Origin: Dermatophilaceae bacterium Sec6.4
GTDB taxonomy: Bacteria > Actinomycetota > Actinomycetes > Actinomycetales > Dermatophilaceae
DNA: 64,000 nt
Direction of reading: 5' to 3'
Assembly (NCBI GenBank): GCA_039636865.1
Contig: CP144172.1
Location: forward strand, 1,984,001 to 2,048,000
The translations under genes and the position numbers were made by a program. Under the pieces are notes generated by a model, which saw nothing but the letters and a program-made list of their open reading frames with translations, was not told the origin of the DNA and did not search any database. Positions 35,190 to 44,018 of the stretch are shown here, in pieces. The first letter of the stretch is position 1, and every line of letters starts with the position of its first letter.

Positions 35190-35710
35190 ACGTCGTGGTC
35201 AACCGGTCTGTCATCCTCGCCCGACGGGACCGCGGTGATAGCGCACGCGGTCAACGTCGGGACCCGGCTGCCGGCTGACCAGGTAGGTCTGACCGGTGCC
35301 CTGTCCGGCACGGTGGCCCAGCGCGGGCCTACCCCCACCCACAACCCGAGGCGGGTGTTAGTCAAGTCGCGGTCCTGATCACGAGCTGCGGGGAAGCAAC
35401 CGCCGACATCAACGTCCTGTGACATCAGCTTGCTGGTGTCGGCCGCGTCGGTGCCGTCAGCGTGGCGGACCTTGGACGAGGTCTACTCCCGCCGTGGCGC
35501 AATGAGCCGACAAGGCCCGGGGCAGAGGTCCGCACCCACATCTGGTCTCAGCCGCCCAACGGGATGCCAGCCTCGAAGGACGCGGGCACCGACCTCGGCG
35601 AAACCGTCATCTTTGACGTCGATGCCATCCTCGCGACCGCGCACTCGGAGAAGGAAGGGGCAGCGTCCGGGTTCAGGAAGTGCCTCGGCTACCACCCCCA
35701 TCGGCCGGGG
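35190..35710 (+). pseudogene. IS1380-family transposase remnant
   Basis: The pieces line up in order with the N-terminal half of an IS1380 transposase but in three frames: AVIAHAVNVGTRLPADQVGL and THNPRRVLV (35230-35370), then EATADINVL, then SVPSAWRTLDEV (near 35455), and finally RTHIWSQPPNGMPASKDAGT, DLGETVIFDVDAILATAHSE and KEGAASGF (35530-35680), which contains the DxD catalytic segment. At least two frameshifts and a stop break it, and the C-terminal half is missing. The element is dead. Confidence 0.8.
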
Positions 35711-35980
35711 GTGCGAAGAACCACCAGGAGTCGACGTCGCTGGGGTTCAGCTGGATCACTGACGGGGACCATATGACGCCAGAGGCCGATCGGCAACCGA
35801 ACCGCTTTCGTCCTACTGGGCTCGGTGACTGCGCCGCAGGGTGTTGCTCATTATGGAATGGGCGTAGGGGTCCTGGTGCAGATTTCCGCCTAGGCATTGT
35901 CAGTGAGCTCAGTCCTGCCTGATCGTGTTCCGTGCCCTGGCTTGCTGCTGCACGAAGCGCGGCCGCTGGCGGCGAGAAGG
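35711..35980. other. Short unassigned stretch after the IS1380 remnant
   Basis: About 270 bp without a recognisable gene; it may be further eroded IS sequence. Confidence 0.4.
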
Positions 35981-36610
35981 TCACTTCGAGATTGCTGCGC
36001 GTCCCTGCGTTGCGGAGGTGCCGAGGTTGTTCTTGGGCAGCGGTTTGTGTTCTTGTGCAGCGGTTGTCCAGTCATCGGTGCTGGCCACGGCCGCGAAATT
36101 TGAGTGCAGGAGCACCATCAGGGTCTCGTGGAGCTGCTCGGCGGAGACCTTCCCGGCTTCGTTGGCCAGGTGGATGGCGCCGGTGGCGTCAGACAGGACC
36201 TCGGCGTGCAGGTCGAGTTCCTCGGCGCCCGCGGCGGAGGCCAGGATGCAGTTGTTGGTCATGTAGCCGACCAGGGTGATCGTGTCGATGCCTTGGTCGG
36301 TGAGCCAGGACGCGAGGTCGGTGCCAGCGAAGACGCTGCCCTTGTTCTTGGTGACCCGCTTCCAGGAGTCGGTTGCGCGTGCTTGGACCGCCTCGTGTGT
36401 CTCCCAGCCTGGGGTGCCCGCAACGAAGACTCCAGCCGGCGCCTCGTGCTTGACCAGGACAACTGGCATGTCGTGCCGGGCGGCGGTGTCGAGCGCTCGA
36501 ACGACGGCAGCGAGTGACTGCTCGCGAGGGGGGTATTGAATCTGAAGAGGTCCGTCGAAGTACTCGTTCTGGACGTCTACGACGATGAGTGCGCGGCGCG
36601 GGTCGGACAT
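35981..36610 (-). CDS. Isochorismatase-family cysteine hydrolase
   Basis: A 209-residue hydrolase. The catalytic triad is visible: Asp in ALIVVDVQNEYFDG, Lys in SWKRVTKNKGSVF and Cys in VGYMTNNCILASAAGAEEL, preceded by the cis-peptide region. Members cleave amides, nicotinamide or isochorismate; here the substrate is not evident. The gene shares a ~65-bp divergent promoter with a GlxA-type regulator, a common arrangement in which the regulator controls the hydrolase. It is intact though surrounded by IS debris. Confidence 0.9.
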   Translation of the reverse strand: MSDPRRALIVVDVQNEYFDGPLQIQYPPREQSLAAVVRALDTAARHDMPVVLVKHEAPAGVFVAGTPGWETHEAVQARATDSWKRVTKNKGSVFAGTDLASWLTDQGIDTITLVGYMTNNCILASAAGAEELDLHAEVLSDATGAIHLANEAGKVSAEQLHETLMVLLHSNFAAVASTDDWTTAAQEHKPLPKNNLGTSATQGRAAISK

Positions 36611-36674
36611 GATTCCTCCTGGGGCGTGGGTCTCGTTTCGTTCTTATCCTGCAATATCGCCTGGGGTACCGTGA

Positions 36675-37655
36675 GTGGCCAGCAAGCCCACCTGCGATGA
36701 GATCAGGCCAAACGTGCGTGTTGCCGTCCATGCCTTTGAAGGCATCACCATGTTTCACCTTGCTGCTCCTCTTCTCGTTTTTGGTGAGCTGGGTCGGATG
36801 GACCCGCAGCTGCAGTGGTCAACCACGGTGTGGACTAACGACGGAGCCGGTGTGGGAACTGCTGAAGGTCTTCGCGTGGAGGACGTGAGCGGGCCACGGG
36901 CACTGCGCGGCGTTGATCTTCTGGTGTTCCCGTCGTGGCCGCTGGACCTGCCGGCGGCGCAGGAGGCACTGACGACACGCATACGCGCCGCACACGCCGG
37001 TGGCGCGCAGGTCGCCGGACTATGCCTGGGAGCCTTCCCGGTCGTGGACAGCGGCCTGCTGGACGGCCGGTCCGCCGTCACGCACTGGGCCATGCTCGGC
37101 GAACTCGAGCGCCGAAGCCCCCACGTGAGCGTCGACCACTCTGCCCTGTACCTCGACCACGGCGACGTGTTGACCTCTGCCGGCACCGCGTCCGCGATCG
37201 ATGCCTGTCTGCACATCGTGCGTAGCCATCTCGGCGCCGCCGTGGCGACGGCCCTATCGCGTCGTCTCGTCGTCGCGCCCCATCGTGATGGCGACCAGGC
37301 CCAGTACGTCGAGCGACCGATCGCTGAACCTGGCGGTGTCGGTTCCCTTGGCTCCACGTTGCAGTGGGCCATGACCCATCTCGATGAGGAACTGTCGTTA
37401 AGCCACCTTGCCCATCACGCCCGGATGAGCCCCCGCAATTTCACCCGCCGGTTTGCGCAGGCCACCGGCACGACGCCGGCAAAGTGGGTCCTGGCCCGAC
37501 GGCTGGATGAGTCACGACGGCTGTTGGAGACGACGACATGGCCCTTGACGCGGGTAGCTCACGTATGCGGATTCAACAGCCCTGTCACCTTCCGGCAGAA
37601 TTTCACCACCGCGTACGCCACTACCCCGACCTCATATCGGCAACGCTTCGCCTGA
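36675..37655 (+). CDS. GlxA-type AraC regulator with DJ-1/PfpI domain
   Basis: A 326-residue regulator. The N-terminal ~175 residues are a class I glutamine-amidotransferase-like (DJ-1/PfpI) domain with the nucleophile-elbow region AGGAQVAGLCLGAFPVVDSG (Cys present). The C-terminal ~100 residues are an AraC double helix-turn-helix: LSLSHLAHHARMSPRNFTRR, FAQATGTTPAKWV and RVAHVCGFNSPVTFRQNF. The GTG start at 36675 is probable; there is another GTG at 36714. It is divergent from the isochorismatase gene and probably regulates it. Confidence 0.9.
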   Translation: MASKPTCDEIRPNVRVAVHAFEGITMFHLAAPLLVFGELGRMDPQLQWSTTVWTNDGAGVGTAEGLRVEDVSGPRALRGVDLLVFPSWPLDLPAAQEALTTRIRAAHAGGAQVAGLCLGAFPVVDSGLLDGRSAVTHWAMLGELERRSPHVSVDHSALYLDHGDVLTSAGTASAIDACLHIVRSHLGAAVATALSRRLVVAPHRDGDQAQYVERPIAEPGGVGSLGSTLQWAMTHLDEELSLSHLAHHARMSPRNFTRRFAQATGTTPAKWVLARRLDESRRLLETTTWPLTRVAHVCGFNSPVTFRQNFTTAYATTPTSYRQRFA

Positions 37656-37914
37656 GCACCACACCTGACCGAACATCGAACTGGTCTCGCGATGGTTGGC
37701 TCACCACAAGGGCAGGCGAGCTGAGCCGCCCCGCCGCAGGCCTCTATCCGACGGCGATAGAAAAATCGGGGCCCGGTAGGCCATGCCGAGGACTACCGCA
37801 CGCTGACCTGCCTACGGCGCCGTTGCCTAAGGTTTCCGTGACGCAGCTGGTCAATTCGTCAGCCGAAAGATGGCGATGTCGATGTCGACTTTCAGTGATG
37901 CGACCACTGAATTC
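37656..37914. other. Unassigned island DNA
   Basis: About 260 bp between the GlxA-type regulator and an IS30 remnant. A frame overlaps but shows no homology that I recognise. Confidence 0.4.
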
Positions 37915-38130
37915 GCGGTACTCCTACGGTGGGAACTTATGCTTTGGGGTCAAATATCGTTCGGAGGGTGAGACTTTGGTGGGGCGTCATACCCGGTTCC
38001 TGATGCTGGTCCACCTGCCCGACGGTCATGACGCCGTCGCGGTCCGTGACGGCCTGCTGGCTGGTATCGAGGCGCTACCAGCGCGCCCAGCCAGGACCCT
38101 CACCTAGGACCAGACACTGAATAGGCCCAG
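37915..38130 (+). pseudogene. IS30-family transposase fragment
   Basis: A ~70-residue piece of the catalytic core: YGGNLCFGVKYRSEGETLVG, RHTRFLMLVHLPDGHD and LPARPARTLT, then a stop where the family has TWDQ (TAG for TGG), then DQ. This matches the IS30 segment from EGDLIxG to TWDQG. Both ends are missing. Confidence 0.7.
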
Positions 38131-38429
38131 CACTGTTTGATCGAGATGGCCACGAACATGGGCTCTACTGATGATGACCCGTTTGGGAGTACATGACGCG
38201 GCTCAGGACTGGTCGCAGCGAGTACCGGGTCGGGCGTCTCGGGCGTCTGCCCGCCCGTTGGCTACTTTCGGTGACGCGAATGAGCAACGGGCCACGCGCG
38301 CTGCGGCTGAGGCGACCGCCGGGGTGGAGCGAGCATTGGATATTTGGGTGCACAGGTGCCAGATCACCTGGCCCAGGCGGGCTGGTCGCAGAGCGGGGTA
38401 TCCCCGGAACAGGGGCCAACTGGCCGTGA

Positions 38430-38790
38430 CGTAGTCACTGCTGGTCTTGACCGGGCAAGGCGCCGCGATCGCCACCACCACCACTGTCTCCGGGGAACTC
38501 GTCCTCGGGATCTTCGCTGCCATAGCGGAGTTCGACCGGGCGCTCATCTCCGAGCGGACAAAGGCCGGTCTCGCGTCAGCCCGGGAACAGGGCTGGCTGG
38601 GTGGGGCACCGTTCAAGATGACCCCGGCAAATTTTCGCCTCGCTCTGGCGTCGATGGGCCAGGCCGACACCAATGTCCCCGCCCGGTGCGCAGAGCTGGG
38701 TAACCCTGTACCGGCACGTGTCATCCACCAGACAGCGACGGGCCGATGGCCAGAAGGTCCTCGCTCACCAACTGCGAGCGGTAGACACGG
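38430..38790 (+). pseudogene. Serine resolvase C-terminal remnant
   Basis: One frame reads ATTTTVSGELVLGIFAAIAE, FDRALISERTKAGLASAREQ and GWLGGAPFKMTPANFRLALA (E helix and the start of the DNA-binding domain of a Tn3-type resolvase). The continuation TLYRHVSSTRQRRADGQKVL is in another frame, so there is at least one frameshift. The N-terminal catalytic serine region is absent. Confidence 0.75.
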
Positions 38791-38869
38791 TGGATCGCGC
38801 GCGTTCACCGACTACCTCCGCGGAGGCGCCCGGCAGGGGACACCGTGCGGGTGGCGTTGATGGACCGGT

Positions 38870-39545
38870 TGGCCCGGTCGGTGACCGGGATGGTCGACCC
38901 CACCTGGGATGAGCACGGCCCGGCTGCACGCCCGGTTATTGGGGGTGGTCCCCGGCCGGACCGGGACCGCGTAGCCGGCTGGCTCAAACAACAGCGACCC
39001 GGCGTTTATCGCCGGGTTAAGACAAACATCCCTGGACCCGTTCCGTGTGTACGCCAATGCGATCCGCGATGAGCTCCCCGACGCAGTCGCGGTGTTGGAC
39101 GCGTTCCATGTCGTCAAACTCGGCACCCAAGTCGTGGATGAGGTCCGGCGCCGGGTCCAACGCGCCACCCAGGGGCGACGCGGTCACAAAGACGACCCGT
39201 TATACGAGATCCGCGGACTGCTACGCCTCAGGTCCGAACACCTCAGCGACCCGCAAATCGCCACACTCGACGCCTGCCTGTTGGCTGGGGATCCGTCCTG
39301 GGAAGTGACGTTGGCGTGGCACTGCTCGCAGCAGGTTCGCTTGATGTATCAAGCCGAGAGGCCCGCGCAGGGCAAAGCATCGCGGCCAAGGCCATCGGAT
39401 CGTTCCGACGGGCCTCAGCAATGCTGGCACCAAAGGAGTGAACCTCATCATCTAAACGACCCGACGCCTGGCCGACAGCTTCTTCACCTTCGAGCACTAA
39501 CGCCTCAGGATCGCGCTTGCAGTATCAGGAAAGCCTTCCTACCAA
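38870..39545 (+). pseudogene. ISL3-family transposase remnant
   Basis: The pieces SVTGMVDPTWDEHG, then in another frame RLLGVVPGRTGTA-stop-PAG, SLDPFRVYANAIRDELPDAV, AVLDAFHVVKLGTQVVDEVR and RRVQRATQGRRGHKDDPLYE follow the ISL3 transposase. Frameshifts are near 38930 and 39390 and a stop is near 38972. The C-terminal part is scrambled. It is not functional. Confidence 0.8.
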
Positions 39546-39883
39546 AAAACTCCTGACCACGCCTAGACCCGAACCGCCAAATTAGCGGTAGACGCTGCGG
39601 GTGAAAACTGTTGCCCAACCGCAAATGGAAAAACAAGCCAGCAGAAACCCAGCGTGACAATCAAAACAAAAAAAAGGTAAAATTTTGGCAAATACTTTGT
39701 CAATTTTTGATCAGATTTTGAGCAAAACCGCTAGGAAAATTCGACGACCAGCATCACCAGTGCTATTCGAGGTTCCTAAAGTCGTTGACTTTGCTGCAGG
39801 TGCCATTAAGGGTTGAGCTCAACAAGGCCGCGCCGCGTGCTTTGATTCCTGATAGATAGCCCGCGTGAAAGTCGGTCCACCAG
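39546..39883. other. AT-rich spacer before the ice-binding-like gene
   Basis: About 340 bp without a gene. Bases 39655-39735 are strikingly A/T-rich compared with the window (runs of A8, ATTTTT, TTTTG), which suggests foreign origin or a promoter region for the downstream surface-protein gene. Confidence 0.5.
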
Positions 39884-41218
39884 ATGGTTACTCCCGTTCG
39901 TGTTATCAGCAGCCGACGTCTTCTGGCCAGCCTGGGGGGCGTGATAGTCCTGGTACCGGTGGTGGCAATGACGGGGATAGGCCCTTCGAGTGCGGCGCAA
40001 GCAACGGTCGGGTTGGGGACGGCTCAAAGTTTCGCTGTCCTCGGCGGATCAACGGTCACCAACACAGGACCGTCGGTGATCAGTGGTGATGTGGGCGTCA
40101 GTCCGGGGAATGCCGTGACTGGATTCCCACCGGGGGTGGTGAACAACGGAACCATCCACCGTGCGGATGCTGTTGCTGCCAAGGCTGAGGCTGACCTGAC
40201 CACCGGGTACAACGAGGCTGCGGGCCAGCAGGCTACCGCGACCGTCGGTGCCGAACTTGGTGGACAAACTTTTTCACCTGGCGTTTATAAGGGCAACGTC
40301 CTGGGACTGACTGGCGCGCTGACACTCAACGCTCAGGGCAACCCCAGCGCAGTCTTCATTTTCCAGTCCGCCTCGACCTTGATCACCGCCTCGGCTAGCA
40401 GGGTCGTGCTCATCAACGGCGCCAGCCCCTGCAACATCTACTGGCAAGTTGGTAGCTCTGCGACCCTGGGGACCGGCTCATCCTTCACCGGAAGCGTCCT
40501 AGCGCTGACCTCGATCACCGCGCAGACCACAGCCACCATCCAGGGCCGACTTCTTGCACGCAACGGCGCCGTCACCCTGGACACCAACACCATCACCAGG
40601 CCGTCCTGCAGCACGGGCCCCACGTCGCCGCCACCGACCAGCACGACCAGCACGACCAGCACTGGTGGCCCCACCACGACGGGTCCTGGCCCCACCACGA
40701 CCGGTCCTGGCGGCCCCACCACGACGGGTCCTGGCCCCACCACGACCGGTCCTGGCGGCCCCACCACGACCGGTCCTGGCGGCCCCACCACGACCGGTCC
40801 TGGCGGCCCCACCACGACGGGTCCTGGCCCCACCACGACCGGTCCTGGCGGCCCCACCACGACGGGTCCTGGCCCCACCACGACGGGTCCTGGCCCCACC
40901 ACGACCGGTCCTGGCGGCCCCACCACGACGGGTCCGGGTAGCCCCAGCACCACGACCAGCCCTGGCAGTGCCACCACCACGACCAGCCCTGGCAGTGCCA
41001 CCACCACGACCAGCCCTGGCAGTGCCACCACCACGACCAGCCCTGGCAGTGCCACCACCACGACCAGCCCTGGCAGTGCCACGACGACCGGGCCGGTGGT
41101 CGTGACCGATGGGCCGGCTGGCGGCAGCAGCGGTGGTGGCCTGATCGGTTTCGTTCTGCTGGGCGCGGGTGCTGTAGCTCTCGCAGGTGGCGCGTTCTGG
41201 CGGATCAGTCGGCGTTAG
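39884..41218 (+). CDS. Ice-binding-like (DUF3494) surface protein with Pro/Thr/Gly repeat stalk and C-terminal membrane anchor
   Basis: A 444-residue exported protein. Residues 1-38 are a signal peptide ending near GPSSA-AQ. Residues ~40-245 are a DUF3494 domain, the beta-solenoid fold of ice-binding proteins: AQSFAVLGGSTVTNTGPSVI, SGDVGVSPGN, TFSPGVYKGN and GNPSAVFIFQSASTLITASA. Residues ~260-395 are a low-complexity stalk (PTTTGPGG units, then five SPGSATTTT units). Residues ~416-440 are a membrane helix followed by RISRR. The end resembles a sorting signal, but no LPxTG-like motif precedes the helix. DUF3494 proteins can also be adhesins, so ice binding is not certain. A sortase-like gene follows after ~20 bp. 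Confidence 0.88.
   Translation: MVTPVRVISSRRLLASLGGVIVLVPVVAMTGIGPSSAAQATVGLGTAQSFAVLGGSTVTNTGPSVISGDVGVSPGNAVTGFPPGVVNNGTIHRADAVAAKAEADLTTGYNEAAGQQATATVGAELGGQTFSPGVYKGNVLGLTGALTLNAQGNPSAVFIFQSASTLITASASRVVLINGASPCNIYWQVGSSATLGTGSSFTGSVLALTSITAQTTATIQGRLLARNGAVTLDTNTITRPSCSTGPTSPPPTSTTSTTSTGGPTTTGPGPTTTGPGGPTTTGPGPTTTGPGGPTTTGPGGPTTTGPGGPTTTGPGPTTTGPGGPTTTGPGPTTTGPGPTTTGPGGPTTTGPGSPSTTTSPGSATTTTSPGSATTTTSPGSATTTTSPGSATTTTSPGSATTTGPVVVTDGPAGGSSGGGLIGFVLLGAGAVALAGGAFWRISRR
40660..41090 (+). repeat. Coding tandem repeats in the stalk of the ice-binding-like protein
   Basis: About twelve units of CCCACCACGACNGGTCCTGG (with or without an extra GGC) from 40667 to 40940, then five 27-bp units encoding SPGSATTTT from ~40960 to 41085. 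Copy number is likely variable through slippage. Confidence 0.85.
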
Positions 41219-41237
41219 GCACGGGTCGGTGAACTCC

Positions 41238-42014
41238 ATGGTCAATGGATCGGTCTACGCATCCTGCGCCGTGGTGGCCTGTCTGGTCCTTACAGGTTGC
41301 TCATCGGCCGGGGGTACCGCGGCCGACGCCCAGCCCATCGGTGCATCGCCTACGGGTGGTGCACCGGTGGGTGGTGCGCCGATGAGCAGGCCGGGTCAAT
41401 CCCAGACTGCGACTTCGAGAATGTCTGCTGGTGTCCTGGCGGTAACTACGCAACCAAGGACGTCGCGGCCGTCGGGCGCCGCCATACGCGGCGGATCCAC
41501 CGGTTCCGGCCCGGCGGTGCGCAGCGTGCCGGATCCGACGGGTGTCAGTACCCCCAGAGCAGCGGGGAACAGCGGGCCAGGTTGCGTGCCTAGTGTGTTG
41601 GGGATCCCGTCGATCGGGATCAACGAGGACGTGCGGGCTCTGGGTTTAAACGCGCAGGGGCAGATTTACCCCCCGCAGCGCACCACAATGTGGTACGACG
41701 GCTCATCAGTACCTGGCCAGGACGGGATCTCCGTGATCGCCGGGCACGTCACCTACGACGGCCCGGACAACTTTTACAACCTGGTCAAAATCACCACTGG
41801 TGGCGCCGTCAATCTGCAATGCACGTCGGGTGGGCCGCTGAGTCTTCGTGTGGTCCGCACAGCATCGGTGCCCAAGACGATCCTGCAGACCGATCAGAGC
41901 GTATGGGGAACCTCGACCACACCCGTAGTCGTCCTGATCACCTGCGACCCCTACAGCCGCGTAGTCAACGGACACCACCTCAACAACTTCGTTGTCTGGA
42001 CCACGCCGACGTGA
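41238..42014 (+). CDS. Sortase (class E/F-like) lipoprotein
   Basis: A 258-residue protein with a signal region ending in LVLTGC, so it is likely a lipoprotein, then a low-complexity linker (~25-100) and a sortase barrel. The barrel shows His170 in VIAGHVTYDGPDNFYNL and Cys236 in VVLITCDPYSR. The Arg normally placed a few residues before the last strand is not where I expect it (NGHHLNNFVVW), so activity is uncertain. ATG 41238 is chosen because the longer frame overlaps the previous gene. The pair is an obvious surface-attachment unit. Confidence 0.8.
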   Translation: MVNGSVYASCAVVACLVLTGCSSAGGTAADAQPIGASPTGGAPVGGAPMSRPGQSQTATSRMSAGVLAVTTQPRTSRPSGAAIRGGSTGSGPAVRSVPDPTGVSTPRAAGNSGPGCVPSVLGIPSIGINEDVRALGLNAQGQIYPPQRTTMWYDGSSVPGQDGISVIAGHVTYDGPDNFYNLVKITTGGAVNLQCTSGGPLSLRVVRTASVPKTILQTDQSVWGTSTTPVVVLITCDPYSRVVNGHHLNNFVVWTTPT

Positions 42015-42599
42015 ACTTGTTCTGATTCCTGCCGCATCTTGCACGGGAGGGCTCACTAATTTGAACCACAGGCAACTTCGAGCAGCTTGGTGAAGCTCCC
42101 TTTCAGTGTCCCAACGTTAGATTCTGGGACGTTTCACCGCTGGGTGTTGGTGTCGCGTCGTATCTCACGGACCGGGTCCGATGTCTTGCCCCGACGTGGG
42201 TCAGGTGGTGGCTAGGAATACCACGGTGGCGGCCAATAGGTCCTGGATTTCGGCGGTCGGGTGGTATCCGGGGCCGACGACCCGGTCCTTGACGATCGCC
42301 TCGATGACCCCGACGATGGCCAGACCCCGGTATCGCAGCCGGGTCAGGTCAGGTCAGCTTCGCTGAGATTCGTGCCTGTTCCTGTTCTCGTTCAGAACGA
42401 GGGGTCAGGAAGTTCTGAAAGTTCATCCGCTGACACTCCAACACGGGGCTAGCCCTAGACAGGAGGAGGCAAAAATCATCTGATAGACCCGAGGGTCGTC
42501 GAGCGTCGGGATGACGCAGGCTAGACATATCGGACTGACGCGTTCGGCGAAGGGTCGGCCCCCGGTTTGGTTGTCGGAAGCCTGGGTACACAAAGCGCC
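42015..42599. other. Degenerate island DNA
   Basis: About 585 bp without an intact gene; only the possible regulator remnant at 42208-42345 stands out. The stretch just before the IS630 remnant has no other recognised content. Confidence 0.4.
42208..42345 (-). pseudogene. Possible TetR-type regulator C-terminal remnant
   Basis: A minus-strand frame reads RYRGLAIVGVIEAIVKDRVV, GPGYHPTAEIQDLLAATVVF and LATT-stop, which resembles the last helices of TetR-family proteins. There is no DNA-binding part. The call is weak because this domain is poorly conserved. Confidence 0.3.
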
Positions 42600-43340
42600 T
42601 TACTGGCGCTTAGTGGGCCGTGTTTGAAGTGGCCATGACGGGTGGCCTTCTTCAGGACTTCCTCGGCGGGCTTGTTCCACGCTAACGGGGGATAGCGCTC
42701 GTTGCAGCCGTTGACGAAGGCGCGGAGGTTGGCCGTTGAGGTATTTCATGGATCCGGAGTATCCGCGGTGGATTGCTTGTCGCTCGATGATCACGAACCA
42801 GACCTCGACCAGGTTCAACCATGACCCGAGGTCGAGGTGAAGTGCACCGTAATTCGTGGGTCCCGCTGGCCAGTCGCGGACCTGCACCGTTTTATGGGTT
42901 CTGTAGTTGTCCATCACCAGGTGCAACTCCTTCTCGGGGTAGGCGCGGGCGATCTGCTTCAGGAACGCCAAGAATTCTTCATGGCGATGGCGATGGCGAT
43001 GGCGATGGCGATGGCGATGGCGATGGCGCGACTTACACGCCCCGGTCCCCGTTCCCGTGGCAATGTCCGATGCGGCGAACAATGTGGTGGTGCCGTGCTG
43101 TTTGTAGTCACAAGTACGCCGCTCGGGCAGGCCCGGTTGCATCGGCAACATCGGTGCGGTCCGGTCCAACGCCTGAATCTGGGACTTCTCATCCACACAT
43201 AACACGATCGCGTTATCTGGCGGAGCCCAATACAACCCGACCACATCGGTCACTTTCGCGACCAGTTGCGCTTCGATAGAGGACTTGAACGTCTCCACCC
43301 GCCACGGCGCCACTTCGTAGTTACGCCAAGCCTTGGCGAG
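42600..43340 (-). pseudogene. IS630-family transposase, frameshifted and truncated, with (Arg-His)8 expansion
   Basis: The frame reads [60 protein letters not shown], the expanded RH run, then [31 protein letters not shown] and [20 protein letters not shown]: the DDE core of IS630. Past ~42735 the continuation [20 protein letters not shown] is in another frame (one extra G), so the end is shifted. Upstream of ~43340 the frame runs into a resolvase remnant. The element has lost its 5' part. Confidence 0.85.
42981..43028. repeat. Hexanucleotide microsatellite (ATGGCG)8 inside the IS630 remnant
   Basis: Eight perfect tandem copies of ATGGCG on the plus strand, encoding eight Arg-His pairs on the minus strand. 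Family members as I recall have about two such pairs (RHRHQEF) at this place, so this is a local expansion. Confidence 0.95.
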
Positions 43341-43670
43341 CATCGACCCCACCGGAATCACGGTGTCCACATCCCCACCGCCCAGGTTCAGGACCCGCAA
43401 CCCAGCACCGCGGCTGCGCAGTTGGTCAGCGAACGCGAGCATGTTGTGCGCCGAACGCCCCAGCCCGGTCCAAGGTCGTGACGACCAAAGTGTCCCCGTC
43501 AATGCAGCTCCGCCAGGGCAGCCTCTAACTACGGCCACGAAGCCCTGGCGCCGGACACGCCATGGTCGAGGCACAGGTCATCCCTGCGGATCCCCGCAGC
43601 GAGCAGATCGGTTTTCCTGCCGATCGGCGTACTGCCTTTGGTGGACACCCGGGCGTACTCAAATCAGGCT
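43340..43670 (-). pseudogene. Serine resolvase N-terminal remnant fused to the IS630 remnant
   Basis: Reading the minus strand, [40 protein letters not shown] (43560-43665, catalytic Ser in VST), then after frame changes [38 protein letters not shown] and PVGSM up to ~43340. That is the catalytic domain of a Tn3/Hin-type resolvase with a stop and frameshifts. The last piece is joined in frame to IS630 sequence, giving a chimeric open frame. Confidence 0.8.
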
Positions 43671-43900
43671 GCATGGGGCGGCCGCCACTTCCTCACAGAT
43701 CCGGGATTTGGTAGGTGGGTGCCGTCGCTCATACGCGGTTGATTTTGGCAACTGGTTAGTTCAAAGATTTTCTGGGGCTATAGTAAACAAATAGTAAAGA
43801 AAAGTATTGAACGAGTCTAGAAATCTGGGGAATCCTTCCCTCTGCAGCGACCAGCTTTTACACGCCGTGCCCTGCATCCGGACGACTGAAAGAGCAATCA
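43671..43900. other. Unassigned spacer between remnants
   Basis: About 230 bp, somewhat A/T-rich near 43760-43805, with no gene recognised. Confidence 0.4.
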
Positions 43901-44000
43901 TGCATGTTGTAGAAGCCGATGGAGCTGGGTTCCTGGGGTTGCACCTGGGCGAGCGGCTCACCGCTGAGGGCCACGAAACGGTATGCCACTGGCTGCAACC
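43900..44000 (+). pseudogene. Fragment of an NAD-dependent epimerase/dehydratase N terminus
   Basis: A short frame, VVEADGAGFLGLHLGERLTA then EGHETVCHW, fits the GxGxxG Rossmann start of sugar-nucleotide epimerases or UDP-glucuronate decarboxylases (GGAGFLGSHLxExLLAEGHEV). Nothing of the rest follows; it ends before the metalloprotease start. Confidence 0.5.
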
Positions 44001-44018
44001 GTCGAGTGAGGAGAAGCG

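Noticed and set aside
40660..41090. CRISPR-like repeats
   Set aside because: The repeats are short, directly adjacent with no spacers, and translate in frame in an exported protein.
40438..41245. Long low-complexity minus-strand frames opposite the ice-binding-like protein
   Set aside because: They are reverse reads of the Pro/Thr/Gly repeats.
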